Source: Flavobacterium pisciphilum (lineage in GTDB: Bacteria; Bacteroidota; Bacteroidia; Flavobacteriales; Flavobacteriaceae). From it: DNA of 64,000 nt. The translations under genes were made by a program, and so were the position numbers. Position 1 is the first letter of the stretch. The number at the start of each line of letters is the position of its first letter. Below the pieces are notes generated by a model. It did not search any database. It had not been told where the DNA came from and saw only the letters and a list, made by a program, of their open reading frames with translations. Location of the stretch: positions 5,022,001 through 5,086,000 of the forward strand of contig NZ_JAJJMO010000001.1 of the NCBI RefSeq assembly GCF_020905345.1. The letters are read 5' to 3'. Shown here piece by piece: positions 58,938 to 64,000 of the stretch.

Positions 58938-61031
58938 ATGAGTAAAGCGGTATATATAGCGACAAGCGAACAAAATAGTGGAAAATCCATTGTTACTTTG
59001 GGATTGATGAGTATGTTAATGGGAAAAACTGCCAAAGTAGGGTATTTTAGACCCATTATAGAGGATTTTGTCGATGGTGATCGAGACAATCATATTGATA
59101 CAGTATTGACGCATTTTAACCTTGACATAGCTTTTGAAGATGCATTTGCAATAACCAAAAGCAAATTAATTAAGAAAAAGAATAAAGGTAAAATTGGTGA
59201 AGTTCTTGATTTGATTATTGAAAAATATAAACGTCTTGAAGAGCGTTTTGATTTTGTATTGGTTGAAGGAACTAGTTTTACTGGAGAAGGTACTGCTATT
59301 GAATTGGATACAAATGTATTAATTGCAAAGAATCTAGGGATTCCTACCATTATTTTAGGAACAGGAGTTGGTAAAACATTAGATGAATTAATTGATAATC
59401 TTTCACTTGTTTACAACTCATTTAAAGTAAAAGATGTTGAAGTATTGGCGGTTATTGCTAATAAAGTACAAATTGAGAATGTAGAATTAGTTACTTCAGG
59501 ATTACAAAAAAGTTTACCAGAAGGAGTATTGGTAAATGCAATTCCTATTATTTCTAGTTTAAATCACCCAACGATGCAAGAAATTGTTAATCATCTTGGG
59601 GCTAAAGTTTTATTTGGTGAAGCTTATTTAAACAATCAAACTGGGCATTTTAGTGTTGGGGCTATGCAATTGCATAATTATTTAGTGCATTTAGGAAATA
59701 ATTCGCTAGTGATAACTCCAGGAGATCGTGCAGATATTATTTTGGGAGCATTGCAAGCAAATGAATCGGCTAATTATCCAACAATTTCAGGAATTGTACT
59801 TACAGGAAATATTTTGCCAGAAGAAAGTATTTTGAAACTAATAGAAGGGCTTTCAGCTATTGTTCCAATTATTGCTGTAGAAGAAGGAACATATCATATT
59901 ACGAATAAAATAGGGGCTATTAAATCACAGATTTATGCTAATAATGGTCATAAGATAGAAACCTCAATTAATACTTTCGAAAAATACGTTGATTTAGATA
60001 GTTTGTCTGAAAAGTTAATCACTTTTAAGGCTGAAGGCATGACGCCAAAAATGTTTCAGTACAATATGGTTAAAAGAGCCAAACAGCATCGTAAACATAT
60101 TGTTTTGCCAGAAGGTAATGATGAGAGAATTATCATGGCAGCTTCAAGATTATTAGATATGGATGTTGTTGATATCTCAATTATTGGAGATAAAAAACAA
60201 ATAGAAAATAAAGTTGTTGAACTAGGTATTACTTTTGATTTTTCTAAGGTCAATATTATTAACCCTACAGAATCTGATCTTTATGAAGATTATGCAAATA
60301 CATACTATGAGCTTAGAAAAGCTAAAAATGTAAGTATTACTATGGCAAGAGATTTAATGGAAGACGTTTCTTATTTTGGTACAATGATGGTGTATAAAGG
60401 GCACGCTGACGGAATGGTTTCGGGAGCTGCTCATACAACGCAACATACAATATTACCCGCTTTACAGTTTATCAAAACCAAACCTAATTCATCAGTAGTT
60501 TCATCAGTATTTTTTATGTGTTTAGAAGATCGAGTTTCGGTATTTGGAGATTGTGCCATAAACCCAAACCCAACTGCTGAACAATTAGCTGAAATTGCAA
60601 TTTCTTCTGCAGAATCGAGCTTAGCTTTTGGGATTGAACCCAAAATAGCAATGCTTTCATATTCTTCTGGATCATCAGGAAAAGGAGACGAAGTTGAAAA
60701 GGTAAGAACTGCAACTGAAATCGTTAAACAAAAACGTCCAGATTTAAAAATAGAAGGACCAATTCAATACGATGCAGCAGTAGATAGAAGTGTTGGGAAA
60801 AGTAAAATGCCAGATTCAGAAGTTGCTGGACAAGCAAGCGTACTTATTTTTCCAGACTTAAATACAGGAAATAACACATACAAAGCAGTACAAAGAGAAA
60901 CAGGTGCATTGGCAATAGGTCCGATGTTACAAGGTTTAAAAAAACCTGTAAATGATTTAAGTCGTGGATGTACTGTTGACGATATTATAAATACAGTTGT
61001 TATTACAGCTATTCAAGCACAAGGATTATAA
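58938..61031 (+). CDS. pta: phosphate acetyltransferase
   Basis: A 697-residue Pta of the long type: an N-terminal P-loop domain (about 1-220, with ATSEQNSGKSIVTLG), a DRTGG domain (about 220-360, TPGDRADIILGAL) and the C-terminal catalytic PTA domain (370-697, with GMVSGAAHTTQHTILPALQ and KMPDSEVAGQASVLIFPDLNTGN). It makes acetyl phosphate from acetyl-CoA. The ackA start follows 10 bases after the stop, so both are in one operon for acetate metabolism. Confidence 0.96.
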   Translation: MSKAVYIATSEQNSGKSIVTLGLMSMLMGKTAKVGYFRPIIEDFVDGDRDNHIDTVLTHFNLDIAFEDAFAITKSKLIKKKNKGKIGEVLDLIIEKYKRLEERFDFVLVEGTSFTGEGTAIELDTNVLIAKNLGIPTIILGTGVGKTLDELIDNLSLVYNSFKVKDVEVLAVIANKVQIENVELVTSGLQKSLPEGVLVNAIPIISSLNHPTMQEIVNHLGAKVLFGEAYLNNQTGHFSVGAMQLHNYLVHLGNNSLVITPGDRADIILGALQANESANYPTISGIVLTGNILPEESILKLIEGLSAIVPIIAVEEGTYHITNKIGAIKSQIYANNGHKIETSINTFEKYVDLDSLSEKLITFKAEGMTPKMFQYNMVKRAKQHRKHIVLPEGNDERIIMAASRLLDMDVVDISIIGDKKQIENKVVELGITFDFSKVNIINPTESDLYEDYANTYYELRKAKNVSITMARDLMEDVSYFGTMMVYKGHADGMVSGAAHTTQHTILPALQFIKTKPNSSVVSSVFFMCLEDRVSVFGDCAINPNPTAEQLAEIAISSAESSLAFGIEPKIAMLSYSSGSSGKGDEVEKVRTATEIVKQKRPDLKIEGPIQYDAAVDRSVGKSKMPDSEVAGQASVLIFPDLNTGNNTYKAVQRETGALAIGPMLQGLKKPVNDLSRGCTVDDIINTVVITAIQAQGL

Positions 61032-61041
61032 AAATATATAC

Positions 61042-62226
61042 ATGAAAATATTAATATTAAATTCAGGAAGTTCTTCTATAAAATACCAATTAATGAAAAT
61101 GCCAGCTAACGAAGTAATTTGTTCTGGGATGATTGATAGAATTGGACTAGAGAGTTCGAATATAACGTATAAAACAAAGGATGTTTCTTTTGAAGAAACA
61201 GTATCAATACAGACACATAAAATTGGATTGCAAAAAGTTGCAAGCCTACTTTTAAATGAAGAAACAGGAGTAATAAAAGCTACTTCAGAAATAGATGCTG
61301 TTGGGCATCGTGTGGTTCATGGTGGAAGTTATTTTTCTGATACAACTATTATTACTAATGAAGTAAAGAACAAAGTAAAAGAACTTTCAGAATTAGCTCC
61401 ATTACATAATCCAGCACATTTAGTTGGGATAAATGTAGCTGAAGAAATTTTTACTACTGCAAAACAAGTAGCAGTTTTTGATACCGCTTTTCATCAAACA
61501 ATCCCTGTTGAGGCATATAAATATGCTATACCAAATTATCTTTTAACAGAAAATAAAGTGCGAGTTTATGGTTTTCATGGAACAAGTCACAAATATGTTT
61601 CTGAGCAAGCAATAGAGTATTTAGAGCGTAAATCTAATATTATCACAATACATCTTGGAAATGGATGTAGTATGACAGCTATTAAAGATGGGAAAAGTAT
61701 TGATCATACGATGGGATTTTCTCCAGCAAATGGATTGATTATGGGAACACGTGCAGGAGATATAGATCAGTCTGTTATTTTTTACATGATGAAAAATCTA
61801 GATTATACTGCTGATGAGGTTAATTCGATTTTATTGAAACAAAGTGGCATGCTTGGACTTACGGGTTATAGTGATTTACGTGATATTGAATCAGAAGCAG
61901 AAAAAGGAAATAAAGATTGTCAATTGGCATTGGCAATGAATGCTTATAGAATAAGAAAATATATAGGTTCTTATGCTGCAGTTTTAAATGGCTTAGATGC
62001 CATTGTTTTTACAGCTGGAATAGGAGAAAACTCATCGTATATGCGAAAACTAGTATGTACAGATATGGAATATTTTGGAATAGAGTTAGATCAGGACAAA
62101 AATCAGATTCGCTCTAAATCCATTCGTGAAATTAATACAGAAACATCTAAAACCAAAATTTTGGTAATTCCTACAGATGAAGAGTTTGAAATTGCAAATC
62201 AGGTTTATCATTTGCTTAAAAACTAA
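61042..62226 (+). CDS. ackA: acetate kinase
   Basis: AckA converts acetyl phosphate and ADP to acetate and ATP. The start at 61042 gives MKILILNSGSSSIKYQ with catalytic Asn7; an upstream ATG inside the pta end (60997) adds 15 non-conserved residues and is rejected. The protein then has 394 residues. VFDTAFHQTIP (Asp), RVYGFHGTSHKYVS (His), LGNGCSMTAIKDGKSIDHTMGFSP-type loop and TAGIGENSSYMR are all present. It closes the pta-ackA operon, and a terminator follows. Confidence 0.96.
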   Translation: MKILILNSGSSSIKYQLMKMPANEVICSGMIDRIGLESSNITYKTKDVSFEETVSIQTHKIGLQKVASLLLNEETGVIKATSEIDAVGHRVVHGGSYFSDTTIITNEVKNKVKELSELAPLHNPAHLVGINVAEEIFTTAKQVAVFDTAFHQTIPVEAYKYAIPNYLLTENKVRVYGFHGTSHKYVSEQAIEYLERKSNIITIHLGNGCSMTAIKDGKSIDHTMGFSPANGLIMGTRAGDIDQSVIFYMMKNLDYTADEVNSILLKQSGMLGLTGYSDLRDIESEAEKGNKDCQLALAMNAYRIRKYIGSYAAVLNGLDAIVFTAGIGENSSYMRKLVCTDMEYFGIELDQDKNQIRSKSIREINTETSKTKILVIPTDEEFEIANQVYHLLKN

Positions 62227-62244
62227 ATAAAATTAATTATTTTA

Positions 62245-62277
62245 TAAAAAAAGCTTCTCGTTGAGAGGCTTTTTTTA
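62245..62277 (+). terminator. terminator after pta-ackA
   Basis: AAAAAAAGCTTCTC-GTT-GAGAGGCTTTTTTT stem (one wobble) with a T-run. Confidence 0.85.
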
Positions 62278-62301
62278 TATGAAAAATTGAATAAATGTGA
62301 T

Positions 62302-62309
62302 TATATTTG
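62302..62309 (+). promoter_or_regulatory. -7 box before the sensor gene
   Basis: TATATTTG fits TAnnTTTG. The only near TTG (62287-62289) is just 12 bases upstream, too close for a normal pair. Confidence 0.4.
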
Positions 62310-62327
62310 GGCATAAATACCAATATT

Positions 62328-64000
62328 TTGAAATCAAATCTTCTTAATTTATTTTTCCTCTTTTTTATAACATTTCAAATTCAAGCTCAAGAGTTACTTC
62401 CTTTTGTAGAAAATTATAATAAGTCTAATTACGAGGGAGATAACCAAACATGGAGTGTTGCACAAGGGAATGATAATGCAATGTATTTTGCAAACAATCA
62501 TTATTTGGTGCGTTATAATGGTGTTGTTTGGGAGAAATATACATTGCCAAACAAAACAATCATTCGTTCAATTATGGTTGATGGTGATAAAATCTATTCA
62601 GGATCGTATAAAGAATTTGGTTATTGGTATAGAGAAGATGGAAAAATGAAATACGTTTCTATTTCTAAAAATAGGAGGGTATTTGATGAAAATGAAAATG
62701 AAGAGGTTTGGAAAATTTTTAAACTGAATGATTTAATTTATTTTCAATCATTCAATCAGATTTTTGTTTACGACGGAAAATCAATCAAAAAAACGAAGCT
62801 ACCATTTTTAATATCTTATTGCTTTATTATCAATAATCGGTTGCTTATAGCTTCTGTTGAACATGGGGTTTTTGTTGTTAATGGAAACAAATTAAATCCT
62901 GTAAAAGGTTGGGGAACTTTAAAAAACAATGTCATTCATGCTATTGAAAAGTATCAGAATAAAATATACATTTTTACACATAAAAAAGGAATTTTTGTAG
63001 AAAACAAAGGAAATTTGATTGCTTGGGATAATCCATTAAATGAGGTTTTAAAGAATGCAAATATAAATGTTGCCCGATTTTTAAAAAACAACAAACTTAT
63101 AATTGGTACAGCTGGAGAAGGTGTCTATATGTTTGATTTTAATGATAATTCTTTTAAAAACATCAATAGGAAAAATGTATTGATGAACAATTCTATTTTG
63201 AGTATTGGATTGGATAAAGAAGATGACTTATGGCTAGGTTTGGATAACGGAATAGCTCATATCGAAGTTACATCGCCAGTTTCTATTTTTTATGATAATT
63301 CAGGAATTTTAGGATCGGTATATTCAGTTGTAAACATTGATAAAGGATATTTAATGGCATCCAATCATGGTGTTTTTAAATATGCGGATAAAAAACTTTC
63401 CTTGATTCCTAATAGTCAAGGACAAGCTTGGAATATAAGTAAAGTAGATAATAGATACTTTATTGGTCATAATGAAGGAACATTCTTGTATGGAAACGGA
63501 CAGTTTTCTAAGTTAAACACAACAAATGGGGGATGGAATTTAACCAAAAGTAATATTGGTAATTCTTATTTTCAAGCAACTTATAGTGGCGTTGTTGTAT
63601 ATAAAGATATTAATAACCTAGAACAAAAAGTAGTCTTAAAAGGATTAAGAAAGCCTATAAAATACGTCGCTCAAAACAGAAAAAATGAGGTATGGGCGGC
63701 TGATAATTATAGAGGTTTATATAGAATTTTATATAACGATAATTATGAAACTACAAAAGTAGAAAATGTTACGCAGCACAGTAAAATTGGAAATGACTTT
63801 GGTGTGAAAATATTTGAGTTTAGAAAAGAAATTCTTTTTTTGATAAATAAAACTTGGTACACTTATAATTCGATATCCAATCTTCTGGAAAAGAATGAAC
63901 TTTTTAATTCTAATTTTAATAATATCACAGATGTGGCAGCTATTGATGAAAATCATTTTATCTTATTGCAAGAAGGGCTTTTATATCATATTTATGCAAA
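62328..64000 (+). CDS. exported beta-propeller sensor/regulator (5' part)
   Basis: An ORF of at least 557 residues runs from a TTG at 62328 off the window. No in-frame ATG lies upstream, and the TTG gives a good signal peptide (KSNLLNLFFLFFITFQIQAQ). The rest is a series of short beta blades with repeated NxI, LGLDNGIAHI and IYSGSYKEFGYW-type strings, as in the two-component regulator propeller domain. In Bacteroidetes these proteins continue with a Y_Y_Y domain, a transmembrane helix and either a kinase or a LuxR-type HTH. Which one applies here lies beyond the window. Confidence 0.75.
   Translation, partial: MKSNLLNLFFLFFITFQIQAQELLPFVENYNKSNYEGDNQTWSVAQGNDNAMYFANNHYLVRYNGVVWEKYTLPNKTIIRSIMVDGDKIYSGSYKEFGYWYREDGKMKYVSISKNRRVFDENENEEVWKIFKLNDLIYFQSFNQIFVYDGKSIKKTKLPFLISYCFIINNRLLIASVEHGVFVVNGNKLNPVKGWGTLKNNVIHAIEKYQNKIYIFTHKKGIFVENKGNLIAWDNPLNEVLKNANINVARFLKNNKLIIGTAGEGVYMFDFNDNSFKNINRKNVLMNNSILSIGLDKEDDLWLGLDNGIAHIEVTSPVSIFYDNSGILGSVYSVVNIDKGYLMASNHGVFKYADKKLSLIPNSQGQAWNISKVDNRYFIGHNEGTFLYGNGQFSKLNTTNGGWNLTKSNIGNSYFQATYSGVVVYKDINNLEQKVVLKGLRKPIKYVAQNRKNEVWAADNYRGLYRILYNDNYETTKVENVTQHSKIGNDFGVKIFEFRKEILFLINKTWYTYNSISNLLEKNELFNSNFNNITDVAAIDENHFILLQEGLLYHIYA

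Noticed and set aside
1..64000. tRNA, rRNA, tmRNA or known riboswitch genes
   Set aside because: None could be seen; the AT-rich gaps show only terminators, promoters and repeats.

Overview
The window is AT-rich and reads as a chromosomal segment of a Flavobacteriaceae bacterium, most likely Flavobacterium. The grounds are Bacteroidetes-type promoters (TTG-N17-19-TAnnTTTG) in front of several genes, the order bamD-rpoZ-coaBC-porD-recN that includes a type IX secretion gene, Bacteroidetes-only families (YtxJ, OmpA with TSP3-like repeats), an arginine cluster with an N-acyl-ornithine carbamoyltransferase, and short TCTAAG-rich intergenic repeats. No tRNA, rRNA, CRISPR, insertion sequence, integrase or phage module is visible; this is ordinary core chromosome with a few unusual spots.

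Layout. 1-6.9 kb: 3' end of dapA, then bamD-rpoZ-coaBC-porD-recN on the plus strand, then fabV with its own promoter. 7-11 kb: a GT2 glycosyltransferase, coaE and a histidine kinase/response regulator pair. 11.2-18.6 kb (minus strand): acyl-ACP thioesterase-miaA, an ion channel with a C-terminal zinc ribbon, an exonuclease/GIY-YIG fusion, a YggS-type PLP protein, an unknown membrane protein, a 3-hydroxyacyl-CoA dehydrogenase and a Gfo/Idh/MocA oxidoreductase. 18.8-27.5 kb: pcm, a degenerate HTH-Fic protein, smpB, small envelope proteins, a GNAT, an aldose epimerase-like protein and a large M1 peptidase.

27.7-39 kb is the centrepiece: one long plus-strand arginine/proline operon, GNAT (probable N-acylglutamate synthase)-argG-argC-argD-proA-proB-argF-argB-argE-like-argH. 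It has one clear promoter, a structured leader with a short ORF carrying two CGG arginine codons, and a strong terminator after argH. The gaps inside the operon are filled with decaying TCTAAG repeats, a tandem 101-bp duplication and a dispersed palindromic element.

39-46.3 kb: two DUF2157-type membrane proteins, ytxJ, clpB, DUF808 and a small lipoprotein. 46.6-52.5 kb: agmatine catabolism (aguB, cytosolic aguA, an AraC regulator and a second agmatine deiminase with a lipoprotein signal), with an OmpA-family protein between. 52.5-64 kb: fahA and glyA (divergent), a tail-fibre-like exported protein, miaE, a GNAT, corA, pta-ackA, and the first 557 residues of an exported beta-propeller sensor that runs off the window.

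The most interesting items are the Fic protein that has lost its catalytic, inhibitory and flap elements together; the arginine-operon leader; the exported agmatine deiminase; and the repeats and hairpins packed into the arginine operon.
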